Under the pieces are notes generated by a model. It did no database searches. It was given only the letters and a program-made list of their open reading frames with translations, and was not told where the DNA came from. Below, one piece after another: positions 52,297 through 60,534 of a DNA stretch of 64,000 nucleotides. Position numbers and translations under genes: made by a program. The DNA comes from Amycolatopsis iheyensis (GTDB lineage: Bacteria; Actinomycetota; Actinomycetes; Mycobacteriales; Pseudonocardiaceae): positions 1 through 64,000 of the forward strand of contig NZ_JAMXQV010000021.1 in assembly GCF_024703995.1 (NCBI RefSeq), read 5' to 3'. Every line of letters begins with the position of its first letter. The first letter of the stretch is position 1.

Positions 52297-52794
52297 GTGC
52301 AGTTCGAAGAGTTCGCGCGTGAGCAGCTGCCCGGGCTGGTGCGGTTCGCCGCGGTGCTGACCGGGGACCGGCAACTGGCCCAGGACGTCGTGCAGGACGC
52401 CCTCGTCCGGGCGCACCAGGGGTGGCGGCGGATGGCGGCGCTGGACCGGCCCGACCTGTACCTGCGGAAGATCGTCGTCAACGGCTACCTCTCCTGGCGG
52501 CGCCGGTGGTACCAGCGGTCCGTGCAGGTCACCGCCGATGTCACGCGGTTTCGCGAGCCGACCGCGCCCGATCCGGCCTGGCAGGTCGGCGACGCCGATC
52601 AGCTCGCGGGGCTGCTCGCCCGGCTCAGCCGCGCGCAGCGGGCGTCGATCGTGCTGCGGTTCTACGAGGATCGCGACGACGACGAGATCGCCGCGATCCT
52701 CGGCTGCGCGCCCGCCACCGTGCGCAGCCACGTTTCTCGCGGCCTGAGCGCGCTGCGCGTCCAGCTCACCGAAGGCAAGGAGATTGTCTCTTGA
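52297..52794 (+). CDS. ECF sigma factor, SigE-family (SCO/actinobacterial type)
   Basis: RNA polymerase sigma factor of 165 residues. Region 2 holds LAQDVVQDALVRAHQGWRRM; region 4 is YEDRDDDEIAAILGCAPATV followed by RSHVSRGLSALR. Only sigma2 and sigma4 are present, typical of ECF. The GTG at 52297 has GAGG immediately ahead; leaderless expression is possible. It overlaps the next gene by four bases, which is the usual coupling with an anti-sigma partner. The target regulon is unknown. Confidence 0.9.
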   Translation: MQFEEFAREQLPGLVRFAAVLTGDRQLAQDVVQDALVRAHQGWRRMAALDRPDLYLRKIVVNGYLSWRRRWYQRSVQVTADVTRFREPTAPDPAWQVGDADQLAGLLARLSRAQRASIVLRFYEDRDDDEIAAILGCAPATVRSHVSRGLSALRVQLTEGKEIVS

Positions 52795-53666
52795 CCGACC
52801 TCGACGAACTGCGCCGCGCCCTGCGCGCCGAGGAGGCGCTGGCGCCGGACCCGGAAAGCGCGCTCGCCGCCGCCACCCGCCGGATCCGGCGGCGGCGGGC
52901 GACCAGCGTCGCCGCGGTGACGCTTTCGGTGGCCGCCCTCGGCGCCGGCGCCGTCGGGCTCCTCGACCGGGGCGCCGCGGTCACGCCGCCGGCCTCCCCC
53001 GCCGGCTCGACTTCCGCCGTGAGCACCGCCCCCGGCGGAAAGGTGCCCCCGGCCGCGCCCGCGGTCAGTCTCCAGGACAGCTCCTGGCACTTGCTCGTCT
53101 GGTCGGTCGAGCCGCACTACGTCAACCTGCACTACGGGCAGGACCGGAAGTACGGGCTCGAGCTCGCCGTCCGGGAGGGCACCGCGCCCGCCACCGCGCT
53201 GCCCGCGAAGCCCACCTCCGCCGCCCAGATCCCGGACACGCGGTCGGTCATGTGGCAGGACACCCCGGACCGGTGGTTCTGGGTGCGCACCACCAAGCCG
53301 ATGAAAGCCGCGGAGCTGGTCACCCTGCTGGCGAAGATCGGCACCACCCCGCCGGTGGTCGACGCGCCGCTGAAGTCGGTGCGCGTTCCCGACGGGCAGC
53401 AGCTCGTGGCGTTCACCAGCGAGCCCGAAGCCAACACCTTCATCCTCTGCCCCGACCTCGACGCCGACCGGGCCCCGCTCGACAGCCGGTGCTTGTCCGT
53501 GTTCGTCTCGCTGAGCAGCACCGCCGGCAGCAGCTCCTTCCCGAACGACCCGCTGCCGGTGCACCAGCACCGGGAGATCGGCCGCTACACCGTCGAAATC
53601 GACAGCTCGTCCGCAAACGAGCAAGCCGCGCGGCAGCTGATGAACTCGGTGACGCTCACCCGGTGA
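52791..53666 (+). CDS. membrane-anchored anti-sigma-like protein
   Basis: A 291-residue single-pass protein. The N-terminal 40 residues are cytoplasmic, with MTDLDELRRALRAEEALAPD, followed by a basic stop-transfer RRIRRRRATS, a membrane segment (about 39-60) and an extracytoplasmic domain (about 95-290) that I do not recognise. The TTG start overlaps the sigma stop (TTGA), with AAGGAG eight bases upstream. Position and topology suggest that it holds the sigma factor at the membrane; no zinc-finger HxxxCxxC motif is present, so the binding mode may differ. Confidence 0.75.
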   Translation: MTDLDELRRALRAEEALAPDPESALAAATRRIRRRRATSVAAVTLSVAALGAGAVGLLDRGAAVTPPASPAGSTSAVSTAPGGKVPPAAPAVSLQDSSWHLLVWSVEPHYVNLHYGQDRKYGLELAVREGTAPATALPAKPTSAAQIPDTRSVMWQDTPDRWFWVRTTKPMKAAELVTLLAKIGTTPPVVDAPLKSVRVPDGQQLVAFTSEPEANTFILCPDLDADRAPLDSRCLSVFVSLSSTAGSSSFPNDPLPVHQHREIGRYTVEIDSSSANEQAARQLMNSVTLTR

Positions 53667-53796
53667 CCCCATGACTCCCCACCGTTGAGCTTCGACCTCC
53701 GGTGGCGGTGCCGCGAGCGCGGCCGAACACCCCCGCACGGTTCCGGCTGCCCGTTTCCCGGCACCGCCCTGCCCCAATGCCGGCCGAGGAGGCTCG

Positions 53797-54669
53797 ATGC
53801 GCGGTTCCGTGGTCGCCGTCTCGGTGGGCGTCATCGTCGGTTCGCTCGTCGCGGCGCTCTGCCTGCGTCCGGCGACCGTGACCGCCTCGGGCGAAACCGG
53901 TTCGCCCGTGCGGTTGTCGTCGAACGCCTCGCCGGCGTCCTCGACCGCGCGTCCGGCCACGCCGGTCCCCAAGGACCCCGAAGTGACGGTCGACGTCCGC
54001 GGCGAGTGGTCCTGGGCGTTGCGCAACCTCGAAACGAGTGCCGTCGTCGGCGCCGGAACCCTGCGCAACACGACCGAATCCATGATCAAGAGCTGGCTCG
54101 CGGTGGACTACCTCGCTTCGCGGCAGTCACGGCTCTCGGCCGACGACGAAGCCCGGCTGGCCCGGATGATCCGCGCCAGCGACGACCACGCCGCCCAGAC
54201 GTTGTACCTCCGGCTCGGCGGTGACACCTCGATCACGCGGATGATCCGCACGTGCGGGCTGCGGGACACGCGGGTCCACCCGGGCTGGTGGTCCAAGACC
54301 ACGATGTCCGCGATCGACGCGACCCTGCTGGGCCAGTGCGTGGTTCGCGGGCCGGGCGTGAGCCCGCAGTGGCGCGGCAAGCTGCTCGACCTCATGCGGT
54401 CGGTCGAGCCCGGCGACGCGTTCGGCATCCCGGAGGCGCCGGCCCTGGCCGGCGAGCGCGTCGCGGTCAAGAACGGCTGGACGCGGCACGGCACCTGGTG
54501 GGCGGTGAACTGCCTGGCGATCTGGGACCGCTGGGTGCTGGCGGTCCTGGTGCACTACCCGGACCAGGGCGACGAGCACCGGCACGGGGCCGCGGTGTGC
54601 GAGTCGGTCGCGCAGCAGTTGTTCGGCCGCATCGACGTCGGCTTCGCGGCGCAGCCGGCCACGAGGTGA
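53797..54669 (+). CDS. secreted serine hydrolase, class A beta-lactamase fold
   Basis: Exported or membrane-anchored 290-residue protein. N-terminal hydrophobic segment (5-22) then a Ser/Pro-rich linker. The three marks of the penicillin-binding fold are present in order: S95-M-I-K98 (SxxK), S128-D-D130 (SDN-like) and K225-N-G227 (KTG-like). There is no clear Glu166-type Omega-loop motif, so true beta-lactamase activity is doubtful; a DD-peptidase or esterase is possible. The ATG has CGAGGAGG upstream. It ends 13 bases from a convergent gene. Confidence 0.8.
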   Translation: MRGSVVAVSVGVIVGSLVAALCLRPATVTASGETGSPVRLSSNASPASSTARPATPVPKDPEVTVDVRGEWSWALRNLETSAVVGAGTLRNTTESMIKSWLAVDYLASRQSRLSADDEARLARMIRASDDHAAQTLYLRLGGDTSITRMIRTCGLRDTRVHPGWWSKTTMSAIDATLLGQCVVRGPGVSPQWRGKLLDLMRSVEPGDAFGIPEAPALAGERVAVKNGWTRHGTWWAVNCLAIWDRWVLAVLVHYPDQGDEHRHGAAVCESVAQQLFGRIDVGFAAQPATR

Positions 54670-54682
54670 CCGACCGGTCCGC

Positions 54683-55408
54683 CTAGGACTCGGGCTCGCC
54701 GGCGAGTGCGCGATACACCGGGCGCAGCAGTTCGGCGACCTCCTCGCCGCCCGCCCCGATCGCGAACCGCGGGGCCTGGTCCAGGAGCGCGTCGAACGTC
54801 GTGCGGGGCCCGGGCAACGGTGCCGTGCCGCCCAGGCCCGGAGCCTGGCCGCAGTCGAAGTACGTGTCCATCACGTCGGTCAGGGGCGGGGAGGCGGGAT
54901 CGACCGGCTCGGCGGCGATGAGCCGGTTCTTCAGCTCCTCGAGCAGCGCCGTCCGGTCCCGTCCGCGCAACGCGAGGATGGTGAACGGATCCTCGCCGAC
55001 GCGGGCCACGAGCGCCGAGAACACGGCGTTCAAGTGGCCGCACGGCACCTCGACGGCCGGGCAGTCGCAATCCAGGGACACCTCCCGCGCCGACGACGGG
55101 AACAACGGCAGCCGGGCCGCCTTGAAGACCTGCTCGACGTCCCGGGGCAGTTCGCCGCTCAGCAGCTGCACCGTGAGCGACGCCTTGGCGGCGAGCGCGT
55201 GGGTGATCGCCGCCCAGTCGGTCTTCCCGAACGCCGTCAGCCCGATTCGCACCTGGTGGGTCCGATCGTCCCGCACCTGCGCGTCGACGCGCCCGGCGCC
55301 GACCGTCAAGGACACGACCCGCCCTTCGCCGCGCGCGGGCAGGAGGACGCCGATCGCGGTCGACGCCCGCATGAACCGGGTCGGCCACCACGGGAGTGGC
55401 TCAGTCAT
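54683..55408 (-). CDS. SWIM zinc-finger protein
   Basis: A 241-residue protein with a SWIM motif: C114-x-C116-x6-C123-x-H125 in LDCDCPAVEVPCGHLNAVF. SWIM domains bind zinc and often accompany SNF2 ATPases. Its start overlaps the end of the SNF2 gene by eight bases on the same strand, so the two are coupled and may form a complex acting on DNA or nucleoprotein. The C-terminal part (about 140-240) is not recognisable. Start ATG 55408. Confidence 0.85.
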   Translation of the reverse strand: MTEPLPWWPTRFMRASTAIGVLLPARGEGRVVSLTVGAGRVDAQVRDDRTHQVRIGLTAFGKTDWAAITHALAAKASLTVQLLSGELPRDVEQVFKAARLPLFPSSAREVSLDCDCPAVEVPCGHLNAVFSALVARVGEDPFTILALRGRDRTALLEELKNRLIAAEPVDPASPPLTDVMDTYFDCGQAPGLGGTAPLPGPRTTFDALLDQAPRFAIGAGGEEVAELLRPVYRALAGEPES

Positions 55409-58400
55409 CGATCGCCTCCGCCCCCAGGGTGAGCACCCCGCGCAGCGTGTCGGTGGACAGCTCGGTGAGCCAGCTGTCGCCTTCGCCGACCACCATGCCC
55501 GCGAGCGCGCGCTTCTTGGCGATCAGGGTGTCGATGTGGTCCTCGATGGTGCCGGGGCAGACGAACTTCCGGACCTGGACGGTGCGTCCCTGCCCGATCC
55601 GGAACGCCCGGTCGGTGGCCTGGTTCTCCACCGCCGGGTTCCACCAGCGGTCCAGGTGCAGGACCTGGCTCGCGGCGGTCAGCGTGAGCCCGGAGCCGCC
55701 GGCTTTGAGCGAGAGCAGGAGGATCCGCGGCCCGTCGCCGGCCTGGAACCGGGCCACCAGCGCGTCCCGCGCCCCCTTTGCCAGGCCACCGTGCAGAAAT
55801 CCGACTTCGGCGCCGAGCCGGTCGGCCAGGTGGGGCACCAGCAGGTGACCGAACTCGGCGTACTGCGTGAAGCACAGCACCCGATCGCCCGCGGCCAGCA
55901 TCTCCGCCAGGAGCTCTTCGAGGCGGCTGACCTTTCCGGAGCGGCGCCCCAGCGGCGAGCCGTCGTGCAGCAGGTGCGCGGGGTGGTTGCAGACCTGCTT
56001 GAGCTTCGTGATCGCGGCCAGGATGTGGCCCCGGCGCTTGATGCCCTGGCTGTTCTCGATCTTCGTCATCATCTCGTCGACGATCGCGCGGTACAGCGTG
56101 CCCTGTTCGCGGGTGAGCCGGTACTCCTGCCGCAGTTCGATCTTCTCCGGGAGCTCGGGGACGATCGCGGGATCCGTCTTCACCCGGCGCAGCAGGTAGG
56201 GCTGCGTGAGCCGGCGCAGCTCGGCGGCCGTCGCGGTGTCGCCCCGGCGCTCGATCGGGACCGCGAACCGCTGCCGGAACCCGGCCCGGCTGCCGAGCAG
56301 CCCGGGGTTGAGCAGGTCCAGCACCGACCACAGATCGGCCAGCCGGTTCTCCACCGGGGTGCCGGTCAGCGCGAGCCGGTGCCCGGCCGGGAACCGCCGC
56401 ACCGCCTTGGCCGTCACGGTGTCGGCGTTCTTGATGGCGTGTGCTTCGTCGAGCACCAGACGCCGCCAGGTGACCTCCGCGAGCTCGTCGGCGTCCCGGG
56501 CGGCGGTGGCGTAGGTCGTGACGACGAGGTCGGCCGCGGCGACCTGCTCGGCCAGCGCGTCCCCGTGCGCGCGGGCGCCGCCGTGGTGGGCGAGCACCCG
56601 CAGGTCCGGGGCGAAGTTCGCCGCCTCCCGCTGCCACATGCCGACCAGCGACATCGGGCACAGCACCAACGTCGGCCGGCACTCGCCGTCGGCCCGCTCG
56701 AGCGCCTCGAGCGCCAGCGTCTGGACCGTTTTGCCGAGCCCCATGTCATCGGCCAGGCAGGCGCCGAGCCCCAGTGTCGCCATGAACGCCAGCCAGGCGA
56801 CGCCCCGCTGCTGGTAGGGACGCAGCGTGGCCCGGAACGACGGCGGCAGCTCGACCGGCCGCAGCTCCCGGTGGACCCGCTCGGCCAGGACGTCGCCGAC
56901 CCAGCCGTCGGCGCGGACGTCGGTGACCGGGAGCGGCGTCTCCCGCGTGAGGTGGACGAGCTCCAGCAGCTCGGCCGCGGTGGGGCGGCGGTGCGGGTCG
57001 CGGCGGAGGTACTCGAGACCGGCGCGCAGCCGGTCGGCGTCGACGCTGATCCACCGGCCCCGCAAGCGCACCAGCGACGTCTTCGCCGCGACGAGCCTGG
57101 CCAGTTCTTCCTCGCCGATTTCGTCGTCGCCCACCGCGATCGACCAGCGGAACGTGGCCAGCTCGTCGCGGCCGACCCGGTTGCGGGCGACGACCTGTTC
57201 CGACGGCGTGCTGCGGACCGACAGCCGCAGCGCGAGCCGGCGCCGGCCGTCCCAGGTGGCCGGGAGCTGCACTTCGAAGCCGGCCTCGACCAGCCGGTTC
57301 GCGCCCGAGGTGAGGAACTGTTCGGCCTCCTCGACGGTCAGGTCGTACTCCGCCGGCCGGGTCCGGCGCAACGCCGGGGCCAGCATCGGCTCGACGAGCG
57401 CGGCCCGGCCCAGCTCGGCGACGAACAGCCCCTTCGGGTCCCGGACCAGCCCGGTCGCCTCGCCCGACCAGATCTGCCCCGCCGACAGCAGCAGGCTCGG
57501 ATCGGCCGTCGCCCGCAGGAGGAACTGCAGCTGCCACTTCGTGCCGTCGCCGGTCTGGTCGTCGGGATCGTCCTCGGCCGCCCGGCGCAGGGTGCCGACC
57601 TCGGCCAGCCGGAAACACGCCCGGCCGTCGACGACGTCGGTGTCGGCGACCTCGTCCCACTTCGCGATGGCGTCGGCCAGCACACCGAGCTCGTCCAGCG
57701 GCAGCTCGACGCGGGGAGCGCCGCCCTGCAGGGCGGCCAGCCACACCCCGGCCGCGCCCCGGCCCGCACGCAGGTCGACGGGTGGTTCGGCCCGGGCCAG
57801 CCGGTCCCGGACCGCCGCGTCGACGAGGGTGTGGAGGGCGTCGGTGACGAGTGCCCGCGGCGAGGCCCCGGTCGACGGCGCGACCTGCTCGGCCCGCCCG
57901 GCCGGCGGCATGGCCGCGACCAGCGCGTCGAAGGCGACGAAGTCCACGCCCTGGAGCACCGGGCGCCACCGGGCCTCCGCCACGTCGCCCCGGCGGACGA
58001 GCGTCGGCAGCACGCGCCCACGCCGCACCAGGTCCGTGGCCAGGCGGGCCACCGCCCGCAGGTAGGTGACCGAAGAGCCGTACGAGGCCGAGTCGTCGAG
58101 GTCTTCCAGCTCGCTCGCGTCCACGACCAGGGCCGGCACCGACCACGGCCGCAACGACGGCCCCGAGCCACGCCGCTTGCCGCCCGCCGTCGCCTCGGCG
58201 GAAGCGAGCGGCCGGTTCGCCCGCGACGGCAGCAGCAACGTCACCGACGTGGGCTTGCCGGGGTGCAGCGCGGTCAGCTCCGCGCTGGAGACCGCGAACG
58301 GGTGCGACAGCGCGACCAGCACCGAACGGCTCGACGTGCCCGTCGGGGCCTGGTCGCGTTCCGCCCAGAGCAGCAGCCCCCGGCCCGGCGACCACAGGGC

Positions 58401-58415
58401 GTGCACCAAGGGCAA
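55401..58415 (-). CDS. SNF2-family DEAD/DEAH-box helicase
   Basis: Large ATP-dependent DNA translocase of 1004 residues. An N-terminal bacterial SNF2-associated region fills the first 520 residues. The ATPase core has LADDMGLGKTVQTLALEALE (Walker A), VLDEAHAIKN (DEAH box), ALTGTPVENRL (motif III) and, in the second RecA fold, LLSLKAGGSGLTLTAA with ATDRAFRIGQGRTVQV. TTG 58415 is the start, with AAGGAG eight bases upstream. It is co-transcribed with the SWIM protein. Likely roles are transcription recycling or DNA repair; these helicase-SWIM pairs are common in actinomycetes. Confidence 0.92.
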   Translation of the reverse strand: MPLVHALWSPGRGLLLWAERDQAPTGTSSRSVLVALSHPFAVSSAELTALHPGKPTSVTLLLPSRANRPLASAEATAGGKRRGSGPSLRPWSVPALVVDASELEDLDDSASYGSSVTYLRAVARLATDLVRRGRVLPTLVRRGDVAEARWRPVLQGVDFVAFDALVAAMPPAGRAEQVAPSTGASPRALVTDALHTLVDAAVRDRLARAEPPVDLRAGRGAAGVWLAALQGGAPRVELPLDELGVLADAIAKWDEVADTDVVDGRACFRLAEVGTLRRAAEDDPDDQTGDGTKWQLQFLLRATADPSLLLSAGQIWSGEATGLVRDPKGLFVAELGRAALVEPMLAPALRRTRPAEYDLTVEEAEQFLTSGANRLVEAGFEVQLPATWDGRRRLALRLSVRSTPSEQVVARNRVGRDELATFRWSIAVGDDEIGEEELARLVAAKTSLVRLRGRWISVDADRLRAGLEYLRRDPHRRPTAAELLELVHLTRETPLPVTDVRADGWVGDVLAERVHRELRPVELPPSFRATLRPYQQRGVAWLAFMATLGLGACLADDMGLGKTVQTLALEALERADGECRPTLVLCPMSLVGMWQREAANFAPDLRVLAHHGGARAHGDALAEQVAAADLVVTTYATAARDADELAEVTWRRLVLDEAHAIKNADTVTAKAVRRFPAGHRLALTGTPVENRLADLWSVLDLLNPGLLGSRAGFRQRFAVPIERRGDTATAAELRRLTQPYLLRRVKTDPAIVPELPEKIELRQEYRLTREQGTLYRAIVDEMMTKIENSQGIKRRGHILAAITKLKQVCNHPAHLLHDGSPLGRRSGKVSRLEELLAEMLAAGDRVLCFTQYAEFGHLLVPHLADRLGAEVGFLHGGLAKGARDALVARFQAGDGPRILLLSLKAGGSGLTLTAASQVLHLDRWWNPAVENQATDRAFRIGQGRTVQVRKFVCPGTIEDHIDTLIAKKRALAGMVVGEGDSWLTELSTDTLRGVLTLGAEAIDD

Positions 58416-58470
58416 GGTCGGGGCTCCTTCGTCCGGTCCGGGTCTCTCCCCGATCGTCGCACGGCCACCC

Positions 58471-59604
58471 TCAGTGAACCGACCGCAGCAGTTCCGCGAC
58501 CTCCGTCTCCGACGGCAGCCGGGGCGCGTTCTTCGTGACGGCGTCGGCGACCGCGTCGGCCGCGATCGCCGGGATGTCGTCGCGGGTGACGCCGAGTTCG
58601 CGCAACGGCCGCTTGATCTCGATCGCGCCCGAGATCTCGCGGACGGCCTCGATCGCCGCGGTCGCCCAGTCCGGGCCCGGCACGTGCAGCGCGCGAGCCG
58701 TCGCCTCGTAGGCCTCCGCGGCGGCCGTCGCGCTGAAGGCCATCACCTCCTCCAGCACCGCGGCCAGCGCGACGCCGTGCGGGGTGCCCGTGTGCGCGGT
58801 CAGCGCGTGCCCGATGCCGTGGACCAGGCCGAGCCCGGACTGGGTGAGGGCGTGCCCGGCGAGGTGCGCGCCGAGCATCAGCCCGGACCGCGCTTCGAGG
58901 TCGGCGCCGTCGCGGTAGGCCATCGGCAGCCAGCGCCCGACCAGCGTGACCGCCTGGGTCGCGTACGCCGCCGAGAACGGCGTCGATCCGCGGGACGCCA
59001 GCGACTCGATGCCGTGGACCAGCGCGTCCAGCCCGGTCGCCGCCGTCACCCGGGCAGGCAGGCCGAGGGTCAGCTCCGGGTCCAGCACGGCGATCCGGGG
59101 CCGCACCGACGAGTGTCCGATGTAGACCTTCCGGCGGGCGCAGACGTCTTCGGTGACGCCGAACCCGTTGGTCTCCGCGCCGGTGCCCGCCGTGGTGGGG
59201 ACCGCGATCAGGGGCAGGCCGTCGCCGGCGTCCCACAGCCGGTCCGCGTCCGCCGCGGCGGCGCCGGGGTTCCCCGCCAGCAGCGAGATGCCCTTGGCGG
59301 CGTCCAGCGCGGAGCCGCCGCCGAGCGCGACCACCACCGCGTCGCCGAACGACCGCAGCGCCGCGGCGCCGCGGTCGAGTTCCGCCGTCGACGGGTTCGG
59401 GCCGACGTCCTCGTGGACGGTGTGCTCGATCCCGGCCGTGGCCAGGATCTTCTCGACGCGCTCGACGATCCCGGTGACCCGCAGGCCGCGGTCGGTGACC
59501 ACGAACACCCGGATGTGGCCCAGCGACTCGACGAAGCCGGGCAGCTCGGCGACGACCCCGGGACCGTATTCGGTCCGGCCGGCCGGCTCGACGGACAGGC
59601 GCAT
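58471..59604 (-). CDS. iron-containing alcohol dehydrogenase
   Basis: Group III (Fe2+-dependent) dehydrogenase of 377 residues. NAD binding site in VVVALGGGSALDAAKGI, LPLIAVPTTAGTGAETNGFG, and the metal ligands in GLDALVHGIES and GLGLVHGIGHALTAHTGTPH. Relatives include maleylacetate reductase and 1,3-propanediol or lactaldehyde reductase. It is the last gene of the five-gene operon read leftwards, 11 bases after the beta-hydroxyacid dehydrogenase. The operon suggests a sugar-acid or hydroxy-acid semialdehyde as substrate. Confidence 0.9.
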   Translation of the reverse strand: MRLSVEPAGRTEYGPGVVAELPGFVESLGHIRVFVVTDRGLRVTGIVERVEKILATAGIEHTVHEDVGPNPSTAELDRGAAALRSFGDAVVVALGGGSALDAAKGISLLAGNPGAAAADADRLWDAGDGLPLIAVPTTAGTGAETNGFGVTEDVCARRKVYIGHSSVRPRIAVLDPELTLGLPARVTAATGLDALVHGIESLASRGSTPFSAAYATQAVTLVGRWLPMAYRDGADLEARSGLMLGAHLAGHALTQSGLGLVHGIGHALTAHTGTPHGVALAAVLEEVMAFSATAAAEAYEATARALHVPGPDWATAAIEAVREISGAIEIKRPLRELGVTRDDIPAIAADAVADAVTKNAPRLPSETEVAELLRSVH

Positions 59605-59615
59605 GCTGGTCTCCT

Positions 59616-60533
59616 TCAGACGACCGGGACGGCGGGCAGGGGCAGCCGGAAGTGCTGTCCGGCCCAGGTTTCGTACAGCCGGACCGGGCTCATCTCCCCG
59701 GCGAGATCGCCGTAGGCCGCCTTCGCGCGGCGGAAGATCTGCTCCACGAGCGCCGACAGCTCGGCCGGCACGCCGACGTCCCGGGCGAGGTCGACGGCCA
59801 GGCCGAGGTCCTTGCAGGCCAGCACCATCGCGAACGAGTCGTCGTAGTCGCCGTCCGCCAGCACGGACAGCACGTCGTGCTCGAGGAAGTGCGACGCTGC
59901 CGGGCTGGCCAGCAGCGCCGAGCGCAGCACGCCGAGGTCGACGCCCGCCTTGACCCCCATGGCCAGCACCTCGGACGCGGCCACCAGGTGGCTGAACCAG
60001 AGCAGGTTGATCATCAGCTTGACGGTGTAGCCGTGCCCGGCCGCGCCGACGTGCAGGATCTTCTCCGGGGCGCCGAGGATCTCCAGCAGCGGCAGCGCTT
60101 CGCGGAAGTCGCCCGCGTCGCCGCCCACGAAGATCTGCAGCGTGCCGGCCTCGGCCCCGCGGGCCATGCCGCTGACCGGCGCGTCGAGCCGCCGGACGCC
60201 TCGCGCGTCGAGGGCCTCTTCGGCGATCCGCCGGGCCGCCGCGGGCGTCGAAGTCGACATGTCCATCCACAGCGCGCCGGGGGCGAGCGCTTCGGCCGCT
60301 CCCCCACGCAGGAGGACGTCCTCGACGACGCGCGGGGTCGGGAGCATCGTGATGAGCACGTCCACGCCCTCGGCGCAGGTGGCGGGGCTGTCCACCCAGC
60401 GTGCGCCGAGGTGGAGGTGCTCCAGCGCCGCCTCCGAGCGGGCGTCGTGCACGGTGACGTCGTGGCCGGCGAGGATCAGGTGCCGGGCCATGTGGCGGCC
60501 CATGTTGCCGAGGCCGATGAAACCGATCTTCAT
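59616..60533 (-). CDS. NAD(P)-dependent beta-hydroxyacid dehydrogenase
   Basis: A 305-residue member of the 3-hydroxyisobutyrate/tartronate-semialdehyde reductase family. N-terminal Rossmann motif IGFIGLGNMGRHMARHL, substrate-binding DAPVSGMARGAEAGTL, and the catalytic Lys in AAGHGYTVKLMINLLW. A single base separates its ATG from the end of the aldehyde dehydrogenase stop. It could reduce tartronate semialdehyde or a related aldehyde to a 2-hydroxy acid. Substrate is inferred from the family. Confidence 0.9.
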   Translation of the reverse strand: MKIGFIGLGNMGRHMARHLILAGHDVTVHDARSEAALEHLHLGARWVDSPATCAEGVDVLITMLPTPRVVEDVLLRGGAAEALAPGALWMDMSTSTPAAARRIAEEALDARGVRRLDAPVSGMARGAEAGTLQIFVGGDAGDFREALPLLEILGAPEKILHVGAAGHGYTVKLMINLLWFSHLVAASEVLAMGVKAGVDLGVLRSALLASPAASHFLEHDVLSVLADGDYDDSFAMVLACKDLGLAVDLARDVGVPAELSALVEQIFRRAKAAYGDLAGEMSPVRLYETWAGQHFRLPLPAVPVV

Positions 60534-60534
60534 G

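Noticed and set aside
53797..54669. Calling the serine hydrolase a beta-lactamase
   Set aside because: SxxK, SDN-like and KTG-like motifs are present, but no Glu166-type loop is visible and the SDN and KTG motifs are altered, so only the fold is claimed.
54801..58538. Open frame of 1245 codons antisense to the SNF2/SWIM genes
   Set aside because: It is the mirror of GC-rich codon bias. The product is Arg/Gly/Pro-rich without any domain, while the opposite strand has full helicase motifs.
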